Below, piece by piece: positions 1-11,402 of a stretch of 64,000 bases of DNA. The stretch is from Stenopsyche tienmushanensis (taxonomy: Eukaryota; Arthropoda; Insecta; Trichoptera; Stenopsychidae): NCBI GenBank assembly GCA_008973525.1, contig WACJ01000274.1, positions 1,426,001 through 1,490,000 of the forward strand. Reading direction: 5' to 3'. Position 1 is the stretch's first letter. Every line of letters begins with the position of its first letter. Made by a program: the position numbers and the translations under genes. The notes below the pieces were generated by a model. That model was not told where the DNA came from. It did not search any database and saw only the letters and a list, made by a program, of their open reading frames with translations.

Positions 1-2130
1 AGAAAATATCTTGCAGGTCGGAGATTGTGAACGAGAGACAGAAACGGAAATAGTATGTTGCGTACATCGTACGATTGTATAGATCGTTAACCCAAATTTA
101 TCAACTAGTAATGATATATGAATGCTATAATGAATTGATTTCACGTGTATTGTTTATGTTAACTTAAAGAAATGACCGAATATTGTGTGCTATCGATATT
201 GTTCATTTATTTATGTACAAGTTTCATACACACTGCGACGGTCCTGACAGATAAGTGGATTTGTACGGATGATAAGTGGCGGACATACATATATAACATC
301 TAAGATGTTGATGATATAAAATTAGCTCACTACTCAAAGGGTTAAATATATATATAAATAAAATAATTTAGATTCGTGCTTTCAGTCCAAAACTATCAAT
401 AAGAAGAAGATAAAAAACTTGCGGGAGAGGTGTGTTAATAGTTATCAATGAAGGCGCTTATATTTTATCTTATCTTGTATAAAAAAAAACTTTTATGCCG
501 GGAAAATAATAATAATGGATTTCTTTCGGGATAACCCGATATTTGCGAGGACGCAGCGTCGACAATTATTTCATATGGTAGCCCCTATATGAAATTTAAT
601 TGAAAAGGGGTTTGTAAATTGATGTTAAAAGGGGAGAAGACAGGGGTTTATATGGGAAAAATAAACAATTTTGATGTACGAGCTTTGCATTCATCGAAGG
701 CAATTTTTTTTTATCGACGCGCCGGCGCAAACTTAAACTTTGTTCGTCGCTTATTCGTGGCGCAATTTAACGCCGCTTTAGACAAGCGAATCCGCCCGTG
801 ACGCGAGCGCACCATCTCCTATTTTGCGGACGATCGATCTGGAGTAAAATCGGACCATCATATAAATGGCGAGGTGAAGATACGATATGCTTATCAAATA
901 GAGAGATATGACACCAAGAGCGGGCCCCCCTGTCAATGGGAGCCACTTGACCCGCATGATTCCTACAGGCGGCGGTGACGTCACGCATCCACTTGGCTTC
1001 CAAATACAAGGCGGCTAGCAAATCATTCAAACCGATGAAAAAAACACAAATTACGACCAGAGAAATGATTTAAAATTCAAATATCAAATGATTGGAAAAT
1101 CGATTCGCGAGATATTAATTTGGAGGCTTTGATATGGTACGTCTTGCGTTTTAAATAGGGACAATAGGCGTCACGGCATAGAAGGATACTTTGAATATTC
1201 AACATTTACGGGAAGTGTCAGTGTTGCTTGTTAGCTGTGTGCTTTGCAGAGTTCATTATCGCCACTTAATGAGGGACGAGCCTTTGTGTCGAGTCTCAAA
1301 CTTGCCTAGTATTCCTCCCTTTTATATCAAAATCAAATTTCGATTTATTGAATTATCCTCGAACGCTCCTGGTGGGAAACGGGAATAAAGCGCGACGACG
1401 AAACACAAAAAAGGCGTGATTTTGAGCGAACGAATTTGAAGGGCTCACAGGCGGGATATCAAATACACGGGATTCGCTGTAGATATAGATCACATTTTCA
1501 ATGCAAACAAATGCAATGCGAATTGATCTCAACAACACGAGATATCGGATCAGATGCAGTGATGCATAATTGGAAACAATACCGGTGGAGTGCTCGGATA
1601 TCAGTATCACCGATATGCAAATCAGTCCGAGGCTTCATTCGATAGGGAGATGACAATTTAATTCAAATAAAATTATCTTTGATGGCATCCCTTTTAATAT
1701 ATTTTTTCAAACACTCGAGATTCATCTCGGAAGAGACGAGGCAAGAGCTCTTCCAGAGAAATTGCTGACAAATCCGCGATCATCATTTTCACCCTCTTAT
1801 GCTTTCAGGTATTAGCATCTTCAAAGCATCAACATTTTTTAAGCACATTATATGCTAATTTTTCTCTAAAAGGCATACTATTATTATTTATTACATCGAA
1901 AATAAAATCATTATTCTTACATGGCGTTTGAGTATACAGAGTTCACATTGTATACGTTAAAATAAACATCGTCATACATTTTTTGTTTAGGATAAAAAGC
2001 ACACATCCAAAATTTGCAAATGCCATTGACATCTGACATTATACAAAGTATTTTTTTCCAATCAAAGTTAAAGACTTAAATACAAGCAAAACAGTTAAAA
2101 TCATTGATAAATTTATCGCATTCTTCTTCT
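1..2130. other. Unique AT-rich DNA, no gene recognised
   Basis: No protein family, RNA gene or repeat was recognised. The short ORFs are below 90 codons, overlap on both strands and show no domain. A mildly GC-richer patch lies around 780-1015. Confidence 0.5.
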
Positions 2131-2132
2131 TA

Positions 2133-2170
2133 AGGTGGTTTTCCATTGTCTTCCACATATGGTTTAAGCG
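2133..2170 (+). repeat. Short dispersed repeat, copy 1
   Basis: A roughly 38 bp segment beginning GGTGGTTTTCCATTGTCTT recurs in the same orientation at 41771-41806, and both copies run on to a TTTAAGC motif. The surrounding sequence is not obviously shared. It is probably the remaining core of an old interspersed repeat; its class is unknown. Confidence 0.5.
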
Positions 2171-2277
2171 AGGATAGAGATTATTTATAGAAAAGATAAA
2201 TTATTGTCGTAAATTCGAATATTTATAAGATTAATCGAATATTATTCGCTTATTTGTTAGTAAGTTAGTCATTCGTT

Positions 2278-2585
2278 AATATATAAAAATGAATTGGGTT
2301 TTGTTCGTTCGAAATGCGCTACCATACCGTTCATCAGATTACGATAAAACTTCGTCCATTTATTGATAAGGATTCTGCGAGTAACATGAGGTATAATTTA
2401 ATATATAAAAATCAATGTTTGTTTGTCCGTATTTAATGCGCTGCCATACCGTTCATTCGATTGCAATAAAACTTAGCCAACTTATTGTTTGCACTTTCTC
2501 AAATAATATAGGTATAGTACAATTCACTAACAATAGATCTTATATATAAAAATCAATGTTTATATGTTTGTTCATATTTATAATA
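2278..2585 (+). repeat. Degenerate tandem repeat, about three units of 120-140 bp
   Basis: Each unit begins with ATATAAAAAT (2281, 2403, 2544), followed by a TTTGTTTGTC-like run. In units 1 and 2 this is followed by a GCGCT(A/G)CCATACCGTTCAT block and ATAAAACTT. The third unit is truncated. The spacings are 122 and 141 bp. Minisatellite-like units of this look are common in arthropod genomes; no coding role is suggested. Confidence 0.65.
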
Positions 2586-2635
2586 AAACCAACAAAATAG
2601 CATAATTTTAATTATTTCTATCATTACTAGCTGGT

Positions 2636-2667
2636 ATATTCTGTGGCGCGTTGCTGCCACAGAATAT
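2636..2667. repeat. Perfect 12 bp inverted repeat (hairpin)
   Basis: ATATTCTGTGGC at 2636-2647 is the exact reverse complement of 2656-2667, with an 8-nt loop. It sits directly before interspersed repeat R1. It may be a terminal hairpin of a mobile element, but no element boundary could be confirmed. Confidence 0.6.
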
Positions 2668-2905
2668 TCGTAATAAATTCAAGTAAATATGTATTATTTG
2701 AAATCTTGGATGCATTTTTATTTTAAAACTAGTTATCGGAATACTCGGGAAGAAACTGCGTATCAATTTCCTCTACTTATTTTTAGTGTCAATAACTACT
2801 ATTGTAAGGTATTTGAATTTATCAACGAAGAAAACACTTCCAAGCGCCACAATTTTAGCCTTCTGACAGTTCGTGCGGCACCCACTTATCGAAAATGCGG
2901 CACAA
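2668..2905 (+). repeat. Interspersed repeat R1, copy a
   Basis: This matches 14515-14851 (reverse strand) and 60188-60506 (forward). All copies start with TCGTAATAAATYCAAGTAAA, run through a GGATGCATTTTT segment and a TTAGTGTCAATRACTA segment, and continue to a TTTTAGCCTTYTGACAG segment and a GGCACCCA box. Reading frames are broken in all copies. The reverse strand across the GGCACCCA box gives a weak WVPHEL-like reading reminiscent of mariner transposases, too short to assign. Confidence 0.65.
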
Positions 2906-2925
2906 TTCTCTTTTACGAGAAAGTC

Positions 2926-2970
2926 AGCACGTCTCTAGACAGATAAATCCATTGGTGTCAGGTCTGGAGT
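2926..2970 (-). mobile_element. IS630/Tc1-like transposase scrap (copy E1)
   Basis: The reverse strand contains the CCAGACCTGACACCAATGGA box that recurs in the other E-family copies (21.7, 28.6, 29.0, 40.1 and 58.9 kb). In the longest copies it encodes the SPDLTPLDFF-like motif of IS630/Tc1-type transposases. Only about 45 bp survives here, abutting R1. Confidence 0.5.
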
Positions 2971-4189
2971 CGACAAAACGGGAAATGCTACTTCAGACAA
3001 CTACAGTTGAAATAAGAAAAAAACGTTGTAATGCGTGTATAAGAAGCAGAGGTGTCACATATATTAATCGTTGATCGCAGATTTTGACGACTGTCATTGA
3101 TTATTTATAAACATGATTATAATCTATATGCTTGCAGACCTTAGAGATTAATTTAGGGTTGTCTGAGTCATATTTTTCGTCTGCTTTGGCAGGAAGAAAT
3201 TCACGGGGAAAAACTCTCGGTGGCCTTTATGTTTTTTTAAATTTGAATTAAAAAGAGGCACTGCGCTAAGGGGTTAGGATTTAGCATTTTCAGCTATTTA
3301 GCTATGCATATGAAGTCGTTAAACGCCGTTCCCAGTGGCATTAATCATCGCCCGAAAGAGACGGCGTCCCTGAAAAGGATGTTTTTTTTATACTGTCGCC
3401 CAGGCTCCGGCATCTGTTAATGTTTAAGCAATTTCATTGCTATGGCTTGTTACCCAGACAAGATGGCGGAGAGTACGGTTAAAGTGATTAAATATTCCAT
3501 AAGCAAGCCGGCATCCAGATAAAACAGATGTTTTGATGACGCAACCATAAGTTATTCCAGACATTCCTGCTGCTCTTCCACATAATTTGTTTACCGACGG
3601 GACTGACGTTGTTATGAAACGCTTGCAACATACTCCTGGACGAGATGCAGCCCACTTATTTCCTTGCTCGTTCCTGGAGAGCTCAGCCTTTAATCAAGCC
3701 TCTATTGTTCTGCCGCGGTGAAACTGCGAGGTGCTGGATATAATTTTAACAAGCTCCTTATTTACTATTTAGGCGCATGTATGAATGTCGGGGTATTGTT
3801 GTTGCGAAATGGCTTCCCATTATGAGCGTTTTACGACAAACAATAAGAATAAATGGCATTTATTCACGACGTCGACTCTATTGCGCCATAGGAGTGATGA
3901 TGATATATACGAGAACATAGACGAAGTGATGATGTTCGTGACCTTAGGGTTCATGCGATGCAAACATCCATTAAACGATTGTCGATCTTTGAGATATGGA
4001 ACACTGCAACAATTAAAGCTAATTCAAACCATCAATTGCGTTCAATGGAAATCTTTTAACACGTAATACCGGGTACTTAAAGACTATCTACAATTTAAAT
4101 TTATTAACGCCATCATCATCAATTAGACTCCTTCGTTGTATCAAATGCCATTTTCTATTTTTCGTTTCATCGATCGATTGACACCATGT
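2971..4189. other. Unique DNA with a YY1/Pho-like site
   Basis: No gene or repeat is recognised. CAAGATGGCGG at 3459-3469 is a good match to the YY1/Pleiohomeotic consensus. The ORF at 3785-4066 (93 codons) resembles no family I know. Confidence 0.4.
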
Positions 4190-4355
4190 ATTATACAAGC
4201 GAGATGGCAGACACGGTAAACTTTTAAAAAATGCTGTATATCGCATATTGACTGAAAATTTGGACATGAGAAAGTTGTGCGCAAGATTGATCCGCGTTTT
4301 CTCACAATGGAACAAAAACAGCGTCATGATTATGTTTCAATCAAGTGTTTAGCGA
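4190..4355 (+). pseudogene. Mariner transposase fossil, N-terminal region
   Basis: Forward-strand translation around 4230-4295 gives ILTENLDMRKLCARLI. After a one-base frameshift, 4295-4355 gives LTMEQKQRHDYVSIKCLAMF. This is the well-known mariner N-terminal signature (MRKLCARWVP, then LT.EQKQ.R), which links the DNA-binding and catalytic parts. The catalytic domain is absent, and hAT-like repeat R3 begins within about 10 bp of the 3' break. It is a dead fragment. The frameshift is seen directly; family assignment rests on motif recognition. Confidence 0.7.
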
Positions 4356-4359
4356 TGTT

Positions 4360-4760
4360 TGTGGTAAGGTAAGGTTTGTGTATCCAACCGGTCCGTTTTT
4401 CGGATCACTGACATGATGGATGGACGCCTCGCGATTGGAAGTCATATTTGAGCATGTCTATAGACCGATTACAAACTTTCATTACAAAACGAAATTGTGA
4501 AATATCCGGTAAATTTTTTCAATCGCTAAAAATGTATTTGTTTGGGTTGGCCCATTGTTTAAGCGATAACGAAAAAAAGAGGGATAGGACAATTTAGTAT
4601 ATATTATAAAAGCGAATAGAGTCAATTAGTGCTGATTCGTGTAAAGTATAATGGTCAAGTAAAATAAAAAAAATGTGCAACTCTCAATTGGATTGCTATT
4701 CTACGTTTTGCGCCCCAAGTTAAATTGCGCCCATGGTGGGCGCCTGCTTTGCCACCCCTT
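4360..4760 (+). mobile_element. hAT-like non-autonomous repeat R3, copy a
   Basis: This is the reverse complement of 50233-50600. Shared blocks include CCAACCGGTCCG..TTTCGGA, CACTGACATGATG, TTACAAAACGAA and a terminal block with GCGCCC and GGGCGC. Copy b extends outward to CAGGGCCGTAATTAGG, which resembles hAT terminal inverted repeats. Copy a stops before that terminus. No transposase coding was recognised. Confidence 0.6.
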
Positions 4761-5747
4761 TGCATATATATTACAAATTTCACATCGTATAAAGCCATAC
4801 GTATTGCCTGTATAGAAATAGTTTAGAAGTTGAAGACCTGAATTTAGCGGAATCCAATGCAAAGTGATCTATTACGTATCAACTCATTATGATCGCTGAT
4901 ATTCCTTAAAAAATTGTTGTAGTTAGCAATTTTTTTTAAAAAAACAAAGTATAAACTACGTACGGTCTTCGAGTAAAATTTTTAATTTTCAGATCATAAC
5001 TACTGTTGTCGACTGAATAGGGAATGGACAGGAAATTAAGCTTTGTTAAATTGTATCAAATTGACTCAAAATTCATCGCTTGAGTATATTTTTTTCGCAC
5101 GGCACTGAATGAGTTAACATTCAACAGTTCAATGTAGTTGGATCATTAAATCTGTACGTGCTTTTTAAATTGTTAACGTTTAATCTGGCGGATCCTGTAC
5201 GTATAAAAAGCGCTGTTCTAAATACATTTTATTATGGCAGAATGAAATATTTCATTTTCGGCGAGGTAGTAAATTTATTTACGGAAGTAAACGTCTCGTT
5301 CTCCGGCAACTATATTGTCTTTATCAGACACTTGCAGATAGGGTTGCAAATCATGAATTTCTTGAAAACTCCAAGCCGAGCGTAATTGTACAATTGTATC
5401 ATCGTCTTACAGCCCTTATGAATAATTCAGCAAACAGGCGTAATGAGCCCTTGATGGAACAATATTATTAATACGCCCTCAAGTAATTTGATAATAATTT
5501 ATTAGCGTAATGACGGTGTTATATTGTATAATGTGTATTTTTTAGGGGGTTATTGTTGAATTTTGATTGAGTCACTGCGAAGGCTCTGGGCGCGCAACTT
5601 ATGACAATTAATCGGAGCCGCGTACAAAACTTTGTCGAGGGTGTACTCCTGAGACAATGAAGAGTGATTCTGCAAGGATTCCGTCGAAGTTAATCTTGTC
5701 CCATTAAAGAATGAAATCCGAGCAGGATAGAATATTTTTTAGCACAA
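4761..5747. other. Unique AT-rich DNA
   Basis: No gene, RNA or repeat was recognised. A 75-codon ORF at 5158-5385 has no recognisable motif. Confidence 0.45.
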
Positions 5748-5809
5748 AAGGATTTCATCTGGTGGCGTATTGTGGCGTCGCCATACAATACGCCACAAGT
5801 GATATCTTT
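5748..5809. ncRNA. Candidate pre-miRNA-like hairpin
   Basis: Hand folding gives a 62-nt stem-loop. Positions 5762-5773 (GTGGCGTATTGT) pair perfectly with 5785-5796. The stem extends outward through 5748-5760 and 5798-5809 with a 1x1 mismatch, one bulge and one further mismatch, for about 23 pairs including one G-U. The 11-nt apex can form three more pairs (GGC/GCC). Size and imperfection fit an insect miRNA precursor. I do not recognise either arm as a known miRNA, and it could be a small transposon relic. The strand is undetermined. Confidence 0.35.
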
Positions 5810-6995
5810 AATGAACGTAATTGATCGAGCAGTTCGTCTCGTGACAGATTTGTCGTCTGGTCTATTCATCATGATCAATTCTATTTAAATAATCTCGCGT
5901 TTCTAACAAATTCCTGGTTATTTGTTATGGCATCGGGTTTCGTATAATTTCGAAGGTGGGAGGCGAATCGGGACGTCAGCCGTCTGTTTGCGGAAAACCA
6001 CCCCCAGACGGGCGGCAAGCCCCAGGACGATCTGGTTATATTTGGTAGACTGGGTCCAGCTTTCGGGTCAAGTCGATCTAGGCTAGAAAGCGCATTCGTT
6101 CTTGGAAATAGAATAAAGTTAATTTCCCTTCGCGTCCTTATGCCTTTGGGATTCGAAATGAAACGCGCTGCTTTTAAATAAAGTCAACTGTATCACAGCA
6201 TTTAAATTGGAATTATGTAAGAACATCGTTTGAATATCAAAATCCCTGAAAGGGTGCACTTTGAAAAACACTTCTGATAAACTTTCTTATTCGCGAAGCA
6301 ATTTACTAATTAACGCCGAGTAGACTATGGAAACGTGTGGAGAATAATTCACGAATATATTGTAGAAGATGTTCGATAAACTTCCTAAAACTATTATATA
6401 AAATGGAGCTCCGCTTAAATAATATTACGCAAATTTAAAAATACTAGAATCTATCTAAATTTAGCAATATCTTTAATATGGGATACACAAAAAGGGTCAA
6501 TTTTGGCAATGGGGAGCGTCATTTAACCCACTTTATATAGAAAAAACCGTCTTTAAAATTCTAGAATCTATTAATTTTTTTCAAATTAATATAAGAATTG
6601 AAAAAAAATCTATGATATGTAAAGAAATTCTATGATAACGAAGAGAGATTTTTTTCTAACAAATTGGTCACAATCCAATAGAAAATCATCGATTTTGTAA
6701 TATACAGTAATATAAATGAGTTGTCGCTAAATGTTTTAGAATAGCAGATAATAATTCGTACATGGACAGTTTTACAAACAGCTATTTTTTGATAAAACCT
6801 GGATATTATAGGTCGATGATTGCTCATATCAAAAAACATATTTTTAATCGATAAAACCATAAGTAAAAATTTGATTCGAAAACTACAAGCGGAAGCAATT
6901 TTGGAGCACTTTGTGCCTACAAATGATGAAATGGCTCACATGTGACTTTAGCATTAAAGTTGACGCGTTTCAAAATGGCCATTCATTGTCGGATT
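5810..6995. other. Unique AT-rich DNA
   Basis: No supported gene. A GC-richer patch at about 5955-6045 has runs of C and G but no recognisable coding content. Confidence 0.45.
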
Positions 6996-7364
6996 TTATG
7001 TTATTTCCTTCCAAACTTTCATAATTTCCAACATTGTCGGCGAAATTCTCGAGGGCGCCAAAGTTAAAATTGCTCCGAACGTAATAATGATGCACTCTTC
7101 ATCGGACGATCTGCATTCGACGAAGCAATGCCTCATCGGACATCGCACAACTCTGGCCAGACATTCAGACATAAAAACTTTATTATTTTTTAGCAAGACA
7201 CAATAAAACCCGTCGGAAATTATATCGTCTCCAGGAAACCGGGCGTAAATCCCTATCTGCCCCGAAGATCGCGATTTGCGCTCGTGGTGTACAACCATAA
7301 AAAATATTGAGCCAACCGCCCCTTTGGTCTCGGCAGCCAGGACAATTACCGGAAGACACTTCAC
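6996..7364 (-). CDS. Unassigned 122-codon ORF, doubtful
   Basis: An uninterrupted ATG-started frame of 122 codons lies on the reverse strand in a stretch with somewhat higher GC and no recognised transposon. The predicted product begins with a short mildly hydrophobic stretch and has a cysteine cluster in its middle third, with five cysteines within about 30 residues after SECLARVVRC. I recognise no domain. No promoter, poly(A) signal or splice junction was established. It could be a chance ORF, an exon piece, or a decayed gene. Confidence 0.15.
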   Translation of the reverse strand: MKCLPVIVLAAETKGAVGSIFFMVVHHERKSRSSGQIGIYARFPGDDIISDGFYCVLLKNNKVFMSECLARVVRCPMRHCFVECRSSDEECIIITFGAILTLAPSRISPTMLEIMKVWKEIT

Positions 7365-10300
7365 TCTTTGCGGTTAATTTGACTCGTGACGTCGTTGAGA
7401 AAATTCAGTCTACCCTACACGTCCAAGTACTTCACTCTATTTTACAACGAAAAGGGTAGAGCATCGTAAATTAGAAGAGTGGCGTAAATCACGTGTATCC
7501 GTGACTATTTGATTGCTTCCATATCGTTAATTGTAATCCTTCACTTACATATAATGCATGTGACATTTGTATAAATACACAATTGCTTGTGCCAAATGCG
7601 ATTAAGATTTAATGGACGATTATCTTTCTTCATTGGCTTATGTGCTGCGCAATGGAAGCCATTGTAATACAAGTTGATATTAGGCCAAGCACAGTTCATT
7701 AAGTAATCAAAGGTTCCCTCGATATTTAAAGGATGTTACAGACTGCAGACGATGTTTGATGCTGCCTGTGATGAATTCAATTTCATTCGATTTACGGCCC
7801 ACAATATTTCGTTATCCGGCCGAAAAATACTGTATTGTTAAAAAATACCAGCTTTTCCGTTATACGGCTTTTCCGAACCTATCCAGGCCGTAAAGCGAAG
7901 TAGGGGTGTATCTATCAAATATTTCAACATTTTTGATGATATAGTATGATCTAAAAATATAAACGATTTTCAGAGGATTTTACGGACCAAAACATGACCT
8001 GAGCAGGTTCTAGCATTTTCATGGTTAATAATTGCTTCAAATTATTGATCCATTTCAAATGAAAAAAACATTTTCCTATTTATTGACATTTAATAAGTCT
8101 TAAATTTATTTTCATCGACATGATAAAGATTTTTTCAGGATAAAAACGCGTGATTTTGAACAAATTGCACAATAAAATAAGGAATATTTCTTACATAGAT
8201 TAAGTCCAATAGAAGGAGCTCGTCGATAGAATCTCGCTAAAATTAGATCAAAGTCTTTCCTAGGTCGTTTGGCACCTTATCTGTATTTACACATAAGCGC
8301 CTTTGTTCTTCGTTCGCAAATCAGCCGATATCAATTACTTAAGAAAATTTAATGGCCGCCGGGGTTAATGCGCTTTTAATTTTAACGATTACCCGTCCAA
8401 AACATCTCAAATGTCTCTTCTTCCTCTGAAAAGCCTAGAAATCTATTATCCATTAAAACAATGGTCTAATCGCCTTTTATGACTTTTTCGAGTGGAAACG
8501 CTCAGGCTTCTCTGGCATGTCGCGATAATGGCGCCACACATAAGGCTACATTCCGCTATAATAACGCAAATAATACCTAAACATTCTGCAGAACAGTAGC
8601 AGGATTAATTGTTATGTAAAACAAATAATAAGCTTGCTAGTTCTTGCTCGGAAGGTGAGTCGAGTACTGCCTATTATCGGTTATATTTTGAATAGCTTTT
8701 GCCTGATGAAATGGATATCTGGATGAACATCTAGATTTTATGCAAAAATAGTTTTTTCCTCTATTGATTATAGTGTATTAGCATGGAAATGACCTATAAA
8801 TCTTTTCATACAATTTAGGTGTATCAGTAACAAAATCTTTTATCAGCAAAACCAATGACTTAATCAACATCGTAAATTAGTATTCAGTGTTAGTAGTTCA
8901 TAGGGGGTCATCGAAAATCAAATCTCAACGGTTGAATTTTCAATATTTTCGAATGAAACTTTTACAAAATGTTGTTTAAATGTTGCTCTTTAATATGCAT
9001 TAAAGTTTGAATAAAATATTTCTGCTATTACATTGAAAAAAAAAAAGATCACAGAAAATTTGCTTTTCTTATGCTTTGATATAACCCGTTAATGAGCTTT
9101 TTTGCAAACAAACAAGACTATGAATAAATAAAAATAGTTAGTATTATTTAATAAAAATACATATGTTCATTTGTGTCAGACATTTTACATCGTTATTACG
9201 TCTTTTTTTAAGATTGCAGCTCCATGTTATGACGTACATGACTAAAATTCAATCCATTTTTATGATTGTAATTTGTATATTTGAACGACAAAATTCCTAC
9301 CTGGTGTGAAACTTAAGAGCCACTGTATAAATCATATTTTATTATATAAGTATATTTAAGAATTTATTATAATATTCCAAGTTATCTTGAAGTTGAGGAT
9401 GTATCATAAAAAAAACATTGATTTTTAAAGGGTTTTAATACTTTTTAAACCTTCTCTCGCTACGAATATGACTACTGTATAGTTTATCAACAGGTATTTA
9501 CTATGAAATATGTATCCTTGATCTTCGACACTTGTTTCCAATTGATATCCATCGATATTCTTGGTTCATTATGAACAGTGCCCGTTATATTAAATTAAGT
9601 TAAATATCAGGATTGCTTTGATTTCATCCAATTTCAATTCAGCTGAAAGATTGGTTTTCTGATGTTATGTTCCAATGGTATTTGGGAATTCCTCTGATGG
9701 CCAAGAAAATTAAAATTTATTTGAAGGTGAGTTCCCAAGCAAATTCCTGACCCATTTAATCGCCGAAAATGGCACGAAAAACAATTCAATTAGATGTTAT
9801 ATTCGATCAGAAGCACATCGCCAATGGAACCATTGAAAGTCGTTTGTATAAATGATGGTTCAAACCTGTGACATTTGCAAATCAGCGATTCTAATGGGGA
9901 CATGTCGTATGTGTCGACCTTTATGCGAATCTTATAAGTCTCTTTTTATATTCCAATACCGTTTTGATAAGGCCGAGCATGCAATACTATCCGCCAGTTT
10001 GAAGACAATAAATTTGAATATAAATCTGGGCACGCCGAAAAAAAGGTCCAGATGCTGGGTCTATCAATCTCGTTGCAAGCGAAATGCAAATGTATAAAGC
10101 CATACGGGAAAAAAGAGGCGAACTCCGTTATTGCTGCACCGGCATTTTCAGGCGTCGAGGAACAAAATCCTTTTCCTGGTAAACAGGACAAAAGGGGGTT
10201 CAATACGTTTTCATATTTTTCATCCCCTTAGTTCCGGATCATAGGACTGACAGCTCTTTGTCGCAGTTGGACCTTTGTTTACCATAAGACAAATCGCATT

Positions 10301-11380
10301 AAGCCTCCGTTTGAGAGTGCTTCCCGGCTTCGAATTTGTCGCATACTAGAGCCCGATGGAAGAATCTTCACCGGACGTTGACAAATTGTGGATTACATAA
10401 CGCTCAGAAGCCACATCCGTCATTTTGCCATCACTTCCAGAAGAAGTTAAAATGCCAGATTGCGGAGATATCATATTTAGGAATATTTCATGGCGCATCA
10501 ATTCGGATCTTTCCGGATTTGTCGACTCGCGCGATACTATCTGTTGGCTATATCCGGATCGCAAAATCGTCCCTATTTAACTTATGACCCGAAAAGATTT
10601 TATCTCACTTTTATTGGCGATAGGCTCTTCGGCCCTTCCGCATTATAGTTTTGTTTTCCAGGGAAACCACTAATTTTATACGAGCTCCTCAAAGAGCGTT
10701 CCGCTAGGGCTACACGTATTTTATTTCCATCTTCTAGGTCGTTCCTTAAGGATAGATTGTTTTTTAATAAATTAAAAACCGTCCCTTTCTTTTTATTTGG
10801 AAGATAATCTTGCGATACTTAAGAAACTAATTGAAGCGTTTTTCAATTTTGACGACCATTTTATGTAATGAATTTGCGCTTATCTCTACAGATCTTCGAG
10901 CCGCGTACAGAGTGTTTAAGATTTTATTTTACATTTTTGCATGATTACATACAATTCACATTTATCGAATCGATAAATAAATAATCAAAGTAATAGTGCG
11001 ACTTTTGTGAAAATATGTGGGAAGCAATGGATGAGATTGGTTCAATTTAAAGTTGAACTGAAGCGAGGAACATTTGTGGTGCATCGGACTACATCACGAT
11101 AATTGATGATTGATGATGATGAGCTAAATTACAAGAGTCCCGTATGCTATGATTTGATACATTTCCCCTGTAAATTTTTACTTAGCCAATTGATTGTTTT
11201 GAGTATCGGCTTTACAACTGCAGTGGCGCTTCTATGAGAGATTAATGTTGAAATTCTACTTTATTTTCGATCTAAAGATCTACTTAACATATCACTAAAA
11301 AAATTGGCAAGATTTTTTTAAACAAGATTGCGAAAAAACGACCCAAAACGAAGAAGAAAAATGTTTAAAGTGAAAGAAAA
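7365..11380. other. Long unique AT-rich stretch
   Basis: About 4 kb with no recognised gene, RNA or shared repeat. ORFs at 9852-10097, 9946-10203 and 10336-10587 overlap one another on opposite strands and look like chance frames in a GC-richer patch. Confidence 0.45.
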
Positions 11381-11402
11381 TCCTACGAACTTATTGAGTG
11401 AT
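11381..11402 (+). mobile_element. Solo mariner terminal repeat (copy A)
   Basis: TCCTACGAACTTATTGAGTG at 11381-11400, followed by AT, is identical to the right terminal repeat of the mariner at 53246-54372. No matching inverted partner or transposase sequence lies within about 1.3 kb on either side, so it is an isolated end. Confidence 0.65.
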
